DNA of 27,187 bases from JAOADN01 sp049323795 (GCA_049323795.1 JBMOOH010000019.1:1-27187), one strand, 5' to 3'. Shown: positions 15,518-23,961, counted from the stretch's first letter. Numbers and translations are program-made. The notes: generated from the sequence alone by a model not told the origin.

Positions 15518-17014
15518 ATGATCGCGGACTATGACATCATGGATGCGACGGCGCTTGCCGGCCTCGTCGCAAGGGGCGAGGTGACGCCTGCGGAACTGCT
15601 CGACGAGGCGCTTTCCCGGACCGAGGCGGTCAACCCGGCGATCAACGCCGTCGTCCTGATCCAGGAGGACGTGGCGAGGCGGTCCGTCGCGGCGGGTCTG
15701 CCGGACGGGCCGCTTCGCGGCGTGCCTTTCCTCATCAAGGATCTGGGCTGCGAGGCCGTGGATTTCCCGACCCACATGGGCTCGCGCCTTTTCGCCGATA
15801 CGCGCTGGGACCGCGACAGCGCGATCTGGGAACGCATACGGGCCACGGGCGCAGTGACCTTCGGCCGGACGACCAGCCCGGAGGGCGGCGTCGGGGCGGC
15901 GACCGAGGCGGCGGTCTATGGCGGTCCCACGCGGAACCCGTGGAACCTTGACCGCACGCCCGGCGGATCCTCGGGCGGCGCGGGGGCCGCCGTGGCCGCG
16001 GGGATCGTGCCGGCGGCGCACGGGTCGGACGGAGGAGGCTCGGTGCGCATCCCGGCCTCGTGCTGCGGGCTCTTCGGACTGAAGCCCACGCGCGCCCGGC
16101 TGCCCGACGGGCCCTATGCCGGCGAAGGCTGGGCGGGCATGGCGATCGACGGTTTCCTGACGCGGTCGGTGCGCGACACGGCGGTGCTGCTTGACGCCTG
16201 CGAAGGGGCCGACCTCGGTGCGCCCTACCGGGCTCCGCCGCTGCGGCAAGGCTATCTCGCCGCGACGAGGCGCCCCCCGGAACGCCTCCGCATCGGGCTC
16301 TGCGACACGACCCTGACGGGCGGGCCGATCCATCCGGATGCGCGCGAGGCCGTCCACGACGCCGCGCGGCTGCTCGAAGACCTTGGCCACCATGTCGAGC
16401 CGGCGCGGCCCGAGGCGGATACGACGGGCATGATGCTCGCCTGGACGAAGATCGTTGCCTGCGGGACGGCGCTCGGGATGGGGGGGGCGCTCAGGGGCCG
16501 CGACCCGGACGGCCTGATCGAACCCCTGGCGCAGGGGGCGATCGCCTATGCAGGGACGCTGTCGGGCGCCGACTACCTCGCGTCCGTCGGCAAGATCCAT
16601 TCCTACGGACGCGAAATGGCGGGGTTTCTCCAGAACCTGGACATCCTTCTGACTGCCACGCTGGCCGAGCCGCCGGCGAAGGTCGGGCGCTTCTCCCATG
16701 ACGAGCCCGACTACCTCCACTATCGCATGGGCGCGGGCATGATCTTCGACTACTCGCCGTTCTGCGCCGCCTTCAATGCCAGCGGGCAGCCTGCCGCGTC
16801 GCTCCCCCTTTGGTGGAATTCCGAAGGCCTGCCGATCGGCATCCACCTTGCCGCCGGCTTCGGCGAGGACGAAACGCTGATCGCGCTCTGCGCAGAAGTC
16901 GAGCAGGCACGCCCCTGGATGCACCGCCGCCCGCCGATGGTGGCGACGCCGATGGTGGCGACGCCGATGGTGGCGACGCCGATGGTGGCGACGGGGCTTG
17001 CAAAGGGGGCGTGA
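15518..17014 (+). CDS. Amidase (amidase signature family)
   Basis: A 498-residue amidase-signature hydrolase. The Ser-cisSer-Lys triad is visible: K74 in VPFLIKDLG, the serines of GGSSGG at 149-154, and S175 in GSDGGGSVR. Such enzymes hydrolyse amides or amide-like bonds to a carboxylate and ammonia; the exact substrate cannot be told from sequence. I start at the ATG at 15518; a GTG at 15506 with GGAGAGG close upstream is a real alternative and would add four residues. The C-terminus ends in four perfect 15-base repeats encoding PMVAT, unusual for the family and probably a recent expansion. The gene is directly followed by the PotABCD-type transporter on the same strand, suggesting that its substrate or product is transported. 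Confidence 0.85.
   Translation: MIADYDIMDATALAGLVARGEVTPAELLDEALSRTEAVNPAINAVVLIQEDVARRSVAAGLPDGPLRGVPFLIKDLGCEAVDFPTHMGSRLFADTRWDRDSAIWERIRATGAVTFGRTTSPEGGVGAATEAAVYGGPTRNPWNLDRTPGGSSGGAGAAVAAGIVPAAHGSDGGGSVRIPASCCGLFGLKPTRARLPDGPYAGEGWAGMAIDGFLTRSVRDTAVLLDACEGADLGAPYRAPPLRQGYLAATRRPPERLRIGLCDTTLTGGPIHPDAREAVHDAARLLEDLGHHVEPARPEADTTGMMLAWTKIVACGTALGMGGALRGRDPDGLIEPLAQGAIAYAGTLSGADYLASVGKIHSYGREMAGFLQNLDILLTATLAEPPAKVGRFSHDEPDYLHYRMGAGMIFDYSPFCAAFNASGQPAASLPLWWNSEGLPIGIHLAAGFGEDETLIALCAEVEQARPWMHRRPPMVATPMVATPMVATPMVATGLAKGA
16934..16993 (+). repeat. Four perfect 15-bp tandem repeats in the amidase 3' end
   Basis: The unit CCGATGGTGGCGACG occurs four times without change at 16934-16948, 16949-16963, 16964-16978 and 16979-16993. 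It encodes Pro-Met-Val-Ala-Thr each time, so gain or loss of units keeps the reading frame. Confidence 0.95.
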
Positions 17015-17049
17015 AGTATCGAAGCATCGGGAAAACGGGGGGACGCCAC

Positions 17050-18114
17050 TTGCCAGTCGCAGTCGAAGCCCGCAAGGCCAGCAAGGTCTTCGGTCAGGGC
17101 GAACACGCGGTGCGGGCGCTCGACGGGGTGTCGATCACCATCGACGCCGGCGAGTTCTTCACGCTTCTCGGCCCTTCGGGCTGCGGCAAGACCACGCTCC
17201 TGCGGCTGATCGCGGGTTTCGAAAGCCCGACCTCGGGACAGATCCTGCTCGACGGGCAGGACATCACGGACCTGCCGCCGAACCGGCGCCCGGTGAACAC
17301 GGTGTTCCAGTCCTACGCGCTGTTTCCCCACCTCACGGTTTCGCAGAACGTCGCCTTCGGACTCCAGATGCTCCGCCGCCCCGCAACCGAGGTGAGGACG
17401 CGCACGGCCGAGATGCTGTCCCTCGTCAAGCTCGATGCGATGGCGAACCGCAGGACGAGCCAGCTTTCCGGCGGCCAGCAGCAGCGTGTCGCCCTCGCCC
17501 GCGCGCTCGCGCCGCAGCCGAAGGTCCTGCTTCTCGACGAGCCGCTCTCCGCGCTCGACCTCAAGCTCCGCAAGGAGATGCAGATCGAGCTGAAGCGGCT
17601 CCAGACCGAGACGGGGATCACCTTCATCTTCGTCACCCATGACCAGGAAGAGGCGCTGACGATGTCCGACCGCATCGCGGTCATGTCGGCGGGCCATATC
17701 CTTCAGGTCGGCACTGCGCGGGACATCTACACGAAGCCCGTGAACCGCTTCGTCGCGGATTTCATCGGCGAGACGAACTTCCTTTCGGGAACGGTCGAAC
17801 GCGACAAGGTCAAGCTGTCGTCCGGAGCGCTGATCGAGGTGCCGGGCCTGCCGGCGCACGGGCAGAAGATCACGCTCGCCGTCCGCCCCGAGCAGGTGCG
17901 CCTGACCGAGCCGGGCGAAGCGGGCGCGCTGACGGCCACGGTGACGAACTGGGTCTACTTCGGGACCGACACGCACTATCAGCTCGCGCTGGCGGACGGC
18001 ACGGGGATCGTGGCCCGGGTTCAGTCCCCGCCCACGGGCACGCCGGGACTCGAGACCGGCGCAAAGGTCGGGGTACGCTTCATCCCGGGCGCGGTGCAGG
18101 TGCTGGAGGACTGA
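17050..18114 (+). CDS. potA: Polyamine-type ABC transporter ATP-binding protein (PotA-like)
   Basis: ATPase of a spermidine/putrescine-type importer. With the TTG at 17050 it has 354 residues. Walker A GPSGCGKTT is at 41-49, followed by the Q-loop VFQSYALFPHL, the signature LSGGQQQR, Walker B VLLLDEPLSALD and the switch VTHDQEEA. The last ~110 residues are a TOBE domain. I prefer the TTG because GGGGGA sits six bases before it. The alternative GTG at 17011 overlaps the amidase stop but would add 13 residues encoded by codons atypical for this genome (TAT, CGA, AAA, GGA). The stop overlaps the potB start as TGATG. The family also includes transporters for other amines and amino compounds, so polyamine specificity is probable, not proven. 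Confidence 0.88.
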   Translation: MPVAVEARKASKVFGQGEHAVRALDGVSITIDAGEFFTLLGPSGCGKTTLLRLIAGFESPTSGQILLDGQDITDLPPNRRPVNTVFQSYALFPHLTVSQNVAFGLQMLRRPATEVRTRTAEMLSLVKLDAMANRRTSQLSGGQQQRVALARALAPQPKVLLLDEPLSALDLKLRKEMQIELKRLQTETGITFIFVTHDQEEALTMSDRIAVMSAGHILQVGTARDIYTKPVNRFVADFIGETNFLSGTVERDKVKLSSGALIEVPGLPAHGQKITLAVRPEQVRLTEPGEAGALTATVTNWVYFGTDTHYQLALADGTGIVARVQSPPTGTPGLETGAKVGVRFIPGAVQVLED

Positions 18115-19037
18115 TGGCGGAACCGATCCATCAGACGGCGGAGGACCGCACCGACGCCCTGTCCGCCCGCGCCGGGTGGCTTCTCTCCCTGCCTGCGCTT
18201 ATCGTGCTCGCACTCGCGGCGATCGGGCCTCTGTTCATCATGCTCGTGTATTCGTTCCTGACTCCGGGCGAATACGGCAACGTGGTCTGGAAGCTGTCCT
18301 GGGATGCCTGGATCGGCATTCTCTTCACCCGGGACGTCTTCGACGGAACGCTCGCCTGGGCCGACGCGAACCTGACGATCTTCTGGCGGTCGGTGAAGCT
18401 GTCGCTGGTGACCACCCTCTTCACCTTCCTCGTCGGCTTCCCGACCGCATGGTTCATCGCGATGCGCCCGCCGCGCCAGCGTGCGCTGTGGCTGTTTCTC
18501 ATCACGATCCCGTTCTGGACGAACCTCCTGATCCGCACTTTCGCGATCAACCAGATCATCCGGAACGAAGGCATCCTGAACCAGGTCCTCCTCGGACTGG
18601 GCGTCATCGACGTGCCCATCAACATGCTCTACACGGATTTCGCCGTCTTTCTCGGGATGACCTATGTCTATCTGCCGCTGATGGTGCTTCCGCTCTTCGC
18701 CGCGATCGACCGCTTCGACCTGAGGCTTCTGGAGGCGGGCTACGACCTCTACGCGAACCGCTGGCAGGTGCTCCGCCGGATCGTCATCCCGGTCGTGAAG
18801 CCCGGCATCATCGCCGGGTCCATTCTCGTCTTCATCCCCGCGCTCGGGGCCTATGTGACGCCGCGCATCCTCGGCGGCGGCAAGCAGATGATGATCGGCA
18901 ACTTCATCGAGCTGCAGTTCGGGCAGGGCCGCAACTGGCCGCTCGGTGCGTCGCTCTCGGTCGTGCTTCTGGTGATCGTGACGCTTGCGCTGCTCGTCTA
19001 TGTGCGCGTCGCCACGCGGGGGCGGAGCGATGGCTGA
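18114..19037 (+). CDS. potB: Polyamine-type ABC transporter permease (PotB-like)
   Basis: A 307-residue inner membrane permease with about six hydrophobic helices. The first is near residues 22-46 and is followed by a long periplasmic loop, as in PotB. The cytoplasmic EAA loop, which contacts the ATPase, is seen as LLEAGYDLYANRWQVLRRIV followed by IPVVKPGII. The ATG at 18114 shares a base with the stop of the ATPase gene (TGATG), and the 3' end overlaps potC by 8 bases, so the operon is tightly coupled. It pairs with PotC to form the channel. Confidence 0.92.
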   Translation: MAEPIHQTAEDRTDALSARAGWLLSLPALIVLALAAIGPLFIMLVYSFLTPGEYGNVVWKLSWDAWIGILFTRDVFDGTLAWADANLTIFWRSVKLSLVTTLFTFLVGFPTAWFIAMRPPRQRALWLFLITIPFWTNLLIRTFAINQIIRNEGILNQVLLGLGVIDVPINMLYTDFAVFLGMTYVYLPLMVLPLFAAIDRFDLRLLEAGYDLYANRWQVLRRIVIPVVKPGIIAGSILVFIPALGAYVTPRILGGGKQMMIGNFIELQFGQGRNWPLGASLSVVLLVIVTLALLVYVRVATRGRSDG

Positions 19038-19830
19038 CCGCTTCTCCGCCTCGCGCCTTCCGGGCTTCACGACGACGGCGCTGCTGGTCTTCGCGGCCCT
19101 GTACCTGCCGATCGTGCTCCTGGTCGTCTATTCCTTCAATTCCGGCAGGACCGTCGCCTCGTTCGACGGCTTCACGCTGGAGTGGTACGCGAAGGCCTGG
19201 GCGAACGATCAGGTCAAGGACGCGACCATCCGGTCGCTCTGGCTCGCCTCCGTCGCCTCGGTCATCGCCACGGTCTGCGCGACCTCGGCCGCGCTCGGCA
19301 CCACGCGGCGGAAGCGGTTCAGGGGGCAGACCTTCATCTACGTCGCGATCAACCAGCCGCTCATGGTGCCCGAGATCGTGACCGCCGTGGCGCTTCTCAT
19401 CTTCTTCGCCGCAATCAAGGTGGCGACGGGCTACCAGGGAATGGCCTATCTCGTCGCGGCGCATTCGGCCTTCTGCATTCCCTTCGCCTACCTGCCGATC
19501 CGCGCCCGCCTCGAGAACATGGACCTGACGCTCGAGACTGCGGCCGCCGATCTCTATGCGACGCCGTGGCAGGCCTTCCGCTACGTGACGCTGCCGCTCC
19601 TCATGCCGGGGATCATCGCGGGGCTCATGCTCGCCTTCGTCACCTCGCTCGATGACGTGGTGATCACGCTCTTTGTCAAATCCGCCGGGCAGGATACGCT
19701 GCCGACCTACATGCTGAGCCAGATCCGGCGGCAGGTCTCGACCGAGGTGAACGCGATCTCGACGGTTCTTCTGGGACTGACCGTGGTCCTCCTCACCGCC
19801 TTCTTTTTCCTGACGCGCAAACAGGACTGA
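19030..19830 (+). CDS. potC: Polyamine-type ABC transporter permease (PotC-like)
   Basis: The second permease of the importer, 266 residues. It has six hydrophobic segments and an EAA loop, LETAAADLYATPWQAFRYV, followed by LPLLMPGIIAG. The conserved SLDDVVITLF near the end of the fifth helix region is typical of PotC. The ATG at 19030 lies inside the potB 3' end, with GGAG upstream. potD follows 28 bases later. The length is normal for PotC. Confidence 0.92.
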   Translation: MADRFSASRLPGFTTTALLVFAALYLPIVLLVVYSFNSGRTVASFDGFTLEWYAKAWANDQVKDATIRSLWLASVASVIATVCATSAALGTTRRKRFRGQTFIYVAINQPLMVPEIVTAVALLIFFAAIKVATGYQGMAYLVAAHSAFCIPFAYLPIRARLENMDLTLETAAADLYATPWQAFRYVTLPLLMPGIIAGLMLAFVTSLDDVVITLFVKSAGQDTLPTYMLSQIRRQVSTEVNAISTVLLGLTVVLLTAFFFLTRKQD

Positions 19831-19858
19831 CACCCGCATGACCAACAGGGAGACGACA

Positions 19859-20884
19859 ATGAAGACAACGATTTCCGTCGTGGCGTTTCTTGCTGCCGGC
19901 ACCTCGATCGCCTGGGCGGAGGGGCCATTGCAGCTCTTCAACTGGGGCGACTACACCAGCCCCGAACTGCTTGCGAAGTTCGAGAAGGAGACGGGCATCA
20001 AGGTCACCGTCACGGACTACGATTCGAACGACACGGCCCTGGCCAAGATCGAGGCCGGCGGCGCCGGCTTCGATCTCGTCGTGCCCTCCGCCAACTACGT
20101 TCCCATCTACATCGAGAAGGGCCTGGTGCAGGAGCTCGACCTGTCGAAGATTCCCAACCACAAGAACATCGCGCCCGAGTGGATGAACGTCGAGTACGAC
20201 CCCGGCCGCAAATACTCGATCCCGTGGCAGTGGGGCACGACCGGCATGGCCGTGAACCAGAAGGCCTATTCCGGCGACATAAACACAAGCGCGATCTTCC
20301 TCGACCCGCCGACTGAACTCGTCGGCAAGGTCAACGTCACGCCGGAAATGAACGACGTGCTCGCACTGACCACCATGTACCTGGGCGGACAGCCCTGCTC
20401 GGACGATGCCGAACTGATGAAGAAGGTCCGCGACAAGCTGCTCGAAGCCAAGCCGAAGTGGCTGTCGATGGACTATGGCATGACCGAGAAGCTGTCGAAC
20501 AACGATGTCGTCGCGTCGCTCTACTGGAACGGCGCGATCTTCCGGGCGAGGCTCGCGAACCCCGACGTGAAATACGGCTACCCGAGAGAGGGATTCCCCC
20601 TCTGGATGGATCAGGTGATGCTTCTGTCGGACGCCAAGAACGTGGATGAGGCCTACCAGTTCCTGAACTTCATCGCCGCGCCCGAGAACGCCGCCCTGAT
20701 CTCGGCCTTCGCGCGCTATGCGAACGGAATTTCCGGCTCCGAAGCGTTCATGCCCGCCGACATGAGGGACGCGCCCGAGATCGTGATCCCGGCCGAGTTC
20801 AAGGACAAGGGCCGGTTCCTCAAGACCTGCACCGGCAAGGCGCAGGACTACATCACGGCGATCTGGACCGAGCTTCAGAAGTGA
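19859..20884 (+). CDS. potD: Polyamine-type ABC transporter substrate-binding protein (PotD-like)
   Basis: The periplasmic ligand-binding component, 341 residues. The ATG at 19859 is preceded by AGGGAGAC and gives a short signal peptide, MKTTISVVAFLAAGTSIAWA, cleaved before EGPLQLFNW. An upstream ATG at 19838 would add seven polar residues and is less likely. PotD-like landmarks are LFNWGDYTS, TDYDSNDTALAK, DLVVPSANYV, YSIPWQWGTTGMAVN and GFPLWMDQVML, which together line the amine-binding cleft in relatives. The binding residues are similar but not identical to E. coli PotD, so putrescine, spermidine or a related amine are all possible. It is the last gene of the transporter operon, followed by a strong hairpin. 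Confidence 0.92.
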   Translation: MKTTISVVAFLAAGTSIAWAEGPLQLFNWGDYTSPELLAKFEKETGIKVTVTDYDSNDTALAKIEAGGAGFDLVVPSANYVPIYIEKGLVQELDLSKIPNHKNIAPEWMNVEYDPGRKYSIPWQWGTTGMAVNQKAYSGDINTSAIFLDPPTELVGKVNVTPEMNDVLALTTMYLGGQPCSDDAELMKKVRDKLLEAKPKWLSMDYGMTEKLSNNDVVASLYWNGAIFRARLANPDVKYGYPREGFPLWMDQVMLLSDAKNVDEAYQFLNFIAAPENAALISAFARYANGISGSEAFMPADMRDAPEIVIPAEFKDKGRFLKTCTGKAQDYITAIWTELQK

Positions 20885-20951
20885 TCGCGGCACGGGGCGC
20901 GGGCAGGGCCGCGCGCGCCCCGGACCCGATGCGGAGGGCTCCGGCAAGGGA

Positions 20952-21009
20952 CGCGAGGGGGCTGTCTGCCCCCTCGCGCTCCCCCGAGGATACTTGAGGA
21001 CCGGAAATG
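20952..21009 (+). repeat. Intergenic hairpin plus GGATACTTG...GACCGGAAATG motif, copy 2
   Basis: A perfect 11-bp stem CGCGAGGGGGC / GCCCCCTCGCG with a 5-base loop (20952-20978) follows potD and may end its transcript. The motif at 20988-21009 follows. Its GAGGA provides the Shine-Dalgarno and its final ATG is the start codon of the amidase at 21007. The motif matches copy 1 (7152-7173) at 20 of 22 positions. Confidence 0.65.
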
Positions 21010-22437
21010 GGCAGGGGCGCGGATCTGACGCAGCTGCCGGCGGCCGGGCTGTCGGCGCGGCTTGAGCGTGGCGAGGCGACATCGGTTGCCCTCATGGAGG
21101 CCGTGCTCGACCGGATCGGGGCGGTGAACGGGGCGGTCAACGCGGTCGTCTCGCTCCGCCCCCGTGACGCCCTGATGGCCGAGGCGGCCGCGGCCGATGC
21201 GACCCCGCGCAAGGGCTGGCTGCACGGAATTCCCGTGGCGGTGAAGGATCTCGTGGCGGCGAAGGGCATCCGGACGACCTGGGGATCGCCGCTTTTCGGG
21301 GACTTCGTGCCGGTCGCCGACGACCTCGTGGCGCGACGACTCAGGGCATCGGGCGCGATCCTGATCGGCAAGACGAACACGCCCGAATGGGGGCTCGGCT
21401 CGCACAGTTTCAACCCGGTCTTCGGCGTGACGCGGAACCCCTATGACCTCGGCCGCAGCGCGGGCGGATCGTCCGGGGGCGCGGCGGCGGCGCTCGCCGC
21501 GCGGATGGTGCCGGTGGCGGACGGGTCGGACATGATGGGCTCGCTCCGCAACCCCGCCGCCTTCTGCAACGTCTACGGCTACCGCCCGACCTGGGGGCTT
21601 GTCCCGCAGGATGCCGATGGCGACACCTTCCTTGCCACGCTTTCGACCGAAGGCCCGATGGGCCGCTGTCCCGAGGATGTCGCGCGGCTTCTGGAGGTGC
21701 TGGCGGGCGAGACCCCCGAGGTGCCGTTCCCCCGGCCGAACCTGCCCTTCCACCAGTGGCTCGACGCGCCGGTCGCGGGGGCCCGGATCGGCTGGCTCGG
21801 CGACTGGGGCGGGGCCTATCCGATGGAGACGGGCATCCTCGACCTCTGCCGGAGGGCGATGGCGGTCTTCGAGGCGGCGGGCTGCAGTGTCGAGGACGTG
21901 CCGCCGCCCTGCCCCGCCGAACCGCTCTGGCGGTCGTGGACGACGCTGCGCGCGATGCTGAACGCCGGCGGCAAGGCCGCGCTTTATGCCGATCCGGCGA
22001 AGCGCGCGCAACTGAAACCCGAGGCGGTGTGGGAGATCGAGCAGGGCATCGGCCTGACGGCGCAGGCGGTCTACGAGGCGAGCGTGATCCGGTCGGACTG
22101 GTACCAGCGCCTCGCGCGTCTCTTCGAGACCTACGACGCACTGGTCCTGCCTTCGGCGCAGGTCTGGCCCTTCCCGGTCGGGTGGCGGCATCCGACTGAA
22201 ATCAATGGCAAACCTCTGGATACCTACCACCGCTGGATGGAGGTGGCGATCCCCGTCTCGCTCGCCGGCGCCCCCGCCCTCGCCTGCCCGGCCGGGTTCG
22301 GGGCGGGGGGGCTGCCGATGGGCTTCCAGCTTTTCGGGAGGCCGGGGAACGACATCGGGGTGCTGCGGCTCGGCCAGGCCTATCACCACGCGACCGACTG
22401 GCCGGGGGCGCGGCCGCCGGTGATCGCGACGGGATGA
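21007..22437 (+). CDS. Amidase (amidase signature family), second copy
   Basis: A 476-residue amidase-signature hydrolase, clearly divergent from the one at 15518. K80 (PVAVKDLV), GGSSGG (153-158) and S179 form the triad. The usual GSDxGGSIR is GSDMMGSLR here, a variant I recall in a subgroup of alphaproteobacterial amidases; the catalytic serine is kept. The substrate is unknown. The ATG at 21007 and its ribosome binding site lie inside an intergenic repeat motif. It follows potD on the same strand after 122 bases with a hairpin, so it may be transcribed separately. It is convergent with the N-carbamoylputrescine amidase gene. The PotABCD-like transporter between two amidases suggests a shared amine or amide substrate. 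Confidence 0.85.
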   Translation: MGRGADLTQLPAAGLSARLERGEATSVALMEAVLDRIGAVNGAVNAVVSLRPRDALMAEAAAADATPRKGWLHGIPVAVKDLVAAKGIRTTWGSPLFGDFVPVADDLVARRLRASGAILIGKTNTPEWGLGSHSFNPVFGVTRNPYDLGRSAGGSSGGAAAALAARMVPVADGSDMMGSLRNPAAFCNVYGYRPTWGLVPQDADGDTFLATLSTEGPMGRCPEDVARLLEVLAGETPEVPFPRPNLPFHQWLDAPVAGARIGWLGDWGGAYPMETGILDLCRRAMAVFEAAGCSVEDVPPPCPAEPLWRSWTTLRAMLNAGGKAALYADPAKRAQLKPEAVWEIEQGIGLTAQAVYEASVIRSDWYQRLARLFETYDALVLPSAQVWPFPVGWRHPTEINGKPLDTYHRWMEVAIPVSLAGAPALACPAGFGAGGLPMGFQLFGRPGNDIGVLRLGQAYHHATDWPGARPPVIATG

Positions 22438-22698
22438 ATCCGATCGGAATCCGCGGTGCCTGTCCCGGTGGGGGAAGCGCCCGCGAACCGGTCCCGACCC
22501 CCTGCGGGCGCTGCATTCATCAGGGGCTTCGCCCCCCCCCCCCGCAGGGCGCCGGACCCACCCCAGCACCCCCCCCATACGATCGTATGGCTTTGGGTGA
22601 ATCAACCATTAACCACGAATCGCCCCGGGGCGCGCGGCGGAGGCATGTGGCGGAGTGAGCGGCGGGTCCGGGAAGGGGGCAGCGCCGGGGCCGTAACC
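22438..22698. other. Convergent intergenic region with a palindrome and a C12 tract
   Basis: No gene is seen. The region holds the hairpin-forming GGGGCTTCGCCCC directly at a run of twelve Cs (22532-22543), a perfect 16-bp palindrome CCATACGATCGTATGG at 22575-22590, and an AT-rich patch (TCAACCATTAACCACG) just after it. The hairpin could end transcripts from either side. The roles of the palindrome and the AT-rich patch are unknown. Confidence 0.4.
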
Positions 22699-23565
22699 CT
22701 ACCGCCCGTCGTAACGGAGGAGCGGGCCGCAGAGGTCCACGCGGCGGTCGCGGAACACCCCCCAGGACCGGCGGAGGTCGCGGATGGCGTCGAGGTCGAA
22801 GGCGGCGGTCAGGACCGCCTCGGCGTCGCGCGGGGCCTTCGCGGCAAGCTGGCCGGTCTGGTCGGCGATGAAGCTCGACCCGTAGAAGTCGATGAACCGC
22901 CCGCCCTGGTCCTCGCGCCCGGTCCGGTTCGAGGCGACGAGCGGCAGGATGTTCGCCGCCGCATGGCCGCGCATCGTGGCTTCCCAGTGCGGCTGGCTGT
23001 CGTAGCCGGGGGCGGCGGGCTCCGACCCGATGGCGGTGGGGTAAAGCAGCATCTCGGCGCCCTTCAGCGCCAGGATGCGGGCGAGTTCGGGGAACCACTG
23101 ATCCCAGCAGATGCCGAGGCCCACGGTCCCGAAGGCCGTCTCCCAGACCGGCAGGCCGGTGTCGCCGGGGGAGAAGTAGAACTTCTCCTCATACCCCACG
23201 CCCTGCGGAATGTGGGCCTTGCGGTAGAGGCCGAGGATTCTCCCGTCGGCGTCGGCCAGCGCGGCGGAGTTGAAATGGACCTCTCCGGCGCGTTCGAAGA
23301 AGGGGATGGGCAGGACCACCCCGAGTTCGCGGGCCAGCGCGGCGAAGCGGGCGATCAGGGGGTTGCCCTCGAAGGGGGCGGCGTGGACGAAATGGGCGGG
23401 GTCCTCGGTCAGGCAGAAGTAGGGGGTGGCGAAGAGCTCCTGGACGAGGACCACGTTCGCGCCCTTCGCGGCGGCCTCGCGGACGAGGCGTTCGGCGGTG
23501 TCGAGGTTGGCCGCAATGTCCCAGGAACAGGCGAACTGGGTGGCGGCGAGGGTGACGGTGCGCAT
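22699..23565 (-). CDS. aguB: N-carbamoylputrescine amidase (nitrilase superfamily)
   Basis: The enzyme hydrolyses N-carbamoylputrescine to putrescine, CO2 and ammonia. The 288-residue length is typical. The Glu-Lys-Cys triad is E43 (LVQELFATPYFC), K116 (YRKAHIPQG) and C153 (GICWDQWFPE). The substrate-loop sequences GYEEKFYFSPGD and EPAAPGYDSQPHWEATMRGHA are typical of the AguB subgroup rather than of general nitrilases. The ATG at 23563-23565 has GGAGG upstream; a longer frame is not supported. No agmatine deiminase (aguA) is in the window. The nearby polyamine-type transporter fits a role in polyamine metabolism. A related N-carbamoyl amide is a possible alternative substrate. Confidence 0.88.
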   Translation of the reverse strand: MRTVTLAATQFACSWDIAANLDTAERLVREAAAKGANVVLVQELFATPYFCLTEDPAHFVHAAPFEGNPLIARFAALARELGVVLPIPFFERAGEVHFNSAALADADGRILGLYRKAHIPQGVGYEEKFYFSPGDTGLPVWETAFGTVGLGICWDQWFPELARILALKGAEMLLYPTAIGSEPAAPGYDSQPHWEATMRGHAAANILPLVASNRTGREDQGGRFIDFYGSSFIADQTGQLAAKAPRDAEAVLTAAFDLDAIRDLRRSWGVFRDRRVDLCGPLLRYDGR

Positions 23566-23700
23566 GGGGCCTCCGGGGTTGCGGGGCGGTTTAGCCCGGC
23601 CGGGAGGGGGGTGGCAAGGCGGGGGGCGCGTCTGCGGGGGCTGCGGCAACGGTTTCTGCAGTCACCGCTTCGCCCTGTCCGCCATGCGCAAGGCGGGCGT

Positions 23701-23849
23701 GGGGTTGATCCCCAGTTCCCGGCTCAGCTGCGCGACCGAAGCTTGCGATCGCTGTATTGCAGCTCTGACGGCGTGCCCTCGCCAGCGGGCTCGAACCAGT
23801 GGCGCCGCGCTGGCTCGATCGTGGCGCTGCCATGGCGAACCTGTCCCAA
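23701..23849 (-). pseudogene. Decayed N-terminus of an IS481-family transposase
   Basis: On the minus strand a TTG at 23847-23849, preceded by AAGGAA, opens GQVRHGSAT, the N-terminus I recall for a common IS481 subgroup. After about 45 inserted bases, similarity resumes in another frame as VRAAIQRSQASVAQLSREL followed by GINP, and then stops. The catalytic domain is missing. The inserted segment contains one of two related 31-base palindromes. This is a dead remnant. Confidence 0.6.
23775..23805 (-). repeat. 31-base imperfect palindrome, copy A
   Basis: On the minus strand it begins GCGCCACTGGTTCGAGCCC and ends CTGGCGAGGGC. It matches 26 of 31 bases of copy B at 23962-23992, which lies in the opposite orientation. 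It sits inside the IS481 remnant, where it appears to be an insertion. Confidence 0.5.
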
Positions 23850-23873
23850 AGTGCTTCCTTCCATTCCTTCGAA

Positions 23874-23952
23874 AGGATCGCACCATCAAACCGTGGGATC
23901 AAACACCGTGGTCCGCGCCCATCATCGGGCAGCGGGCGCAAAAGGGGGCTGA
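23874..23952 (+). pseudogene. IS5-family (IS427 group) transposase, short internal piece
   Basis: The plus-strand frame reads VGSNTVVRAHHRAAGAKGG and then a TGA at 23950-23952. It matches the 'DSTxVRAHxxAAGAKGG' segment around the first catalytic Asp of IS427-group transposases, with the Asp of D-S-T lost. The downstream part of such a protein resumes at 25543, on the other side of the IS1182-type insertion, so the two pieces may come from one element. Confidence 0.5.
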
Positions 23953-23961
23953 GCCATTGGT

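Noticed and set aside
23775..23805. tRNA T-arm-like sequence (GGTTCGAGCCC) in the IS481 remnant
   Set aside because: The T stem has a mismatch and no acceptor, D or anticodon arms can be found around it.
22456..23952. A 498-codon plus-strand open frame opposite aguB
   Set aside because: It is a high-GC antisense frame that begins within an amidase gene, covers aguB on the other strand, and ends in IS debris. It shows no family motifs.
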